A program made the translations under genes and the position numbers. A stretch of DNA of 5,512 bases from an uncultured Ruminococcus sp. (GTDB lineage Bacteria; Bacillota; Clostridia; Oscillospirales; Ruminococcaceae), in assembly GCA_905199285.1 (NCBI GenBank), contig CAJKFZ010000182.1, positions 1 through 5,512 on the forward strand. Direction: 5' to 3'. The number at the start of each line of letters is the position of its first letter. Position 1 is the first letter of the stretch. The notes beneath the pieces are model-generated. The model saw only the letters and a list, made by a program, of their open reading frames with translations. It ran no database searches and was not told the origin of the DNA. This document shows positions 5,511 to 5,512 of this stretch, one piece after another.

Positions 5511-5512
5511 TT

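Overview
The window looks like chromosomal DNA of a low-GC Gram-positive Clostridia member. A gut Ruminococcus or other Oscillospiraceae is my best guess. The reasons are the AT-rich intergenic DNA, strong GGAGG-type ribosome binding sites, near-consensus extended -10 promoters, the style of the extracellular carboxypeptidase (membrane anchor, Thr-rich linker, Ig-like domain, peptidase) and the flippase family. The organism call is inference; there is no rRNA or other marker gene here.

Layout, left to right. (1) A small uncharacterised 94-residue protein (26-310, +) ends at a clear intrinsic terminator (325-360). (2) A textbook extended -10 promoter (367-395) drives a histidine-phosphatase/phosphoglycerate-mutase-like enzyme (434-985, +). 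(3) A bidirectional terminator hairpin (1011-1050) separates it from a convergent MATE/Wzx-type polysaccharide or lipid-linked-sugar flippase (1055-2476, -). (4) The divergent intergenic region (about 2477-2947) holds a promoter for the flippase (2518-2546, -), a foldback MITE-like element of about 161 bp with near-perfect terminal inverted repeats flanked by TTA (2577-2743), and a promoter for the next gene (2854-2882, +). (5) A membrane-anchored VanY-type D-Ala-D-Ala carboxypeptidase with an Ig-like (Big_2) domain (2948-4078, +). (6) Stacked hairpins (4090-4180) form the terminator zone between it and a convergent HlyC/CorC (CNNM-type) membrane protein with DUF21, paired CBS and CorC_HlyC domains (4179-5510, -). 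The start codon of that last gene lies two bases from the window edge.

Every complete gene appears to be its own transcription unit: the junctions are convergent or divergent, or separated by a terminator plus promoter. No multi-gene operon is visible. Two genes are cell-envelope functions (flippase and peptidoglycan carboxypeptidase, divergently transcribed) and a third is a membrane ion-transport-type protein, but I see no evidence that they form one dedicated system. The least explained item is the foldback repeat in the divergent intergenic region; the rest is ordinary core-genome content.
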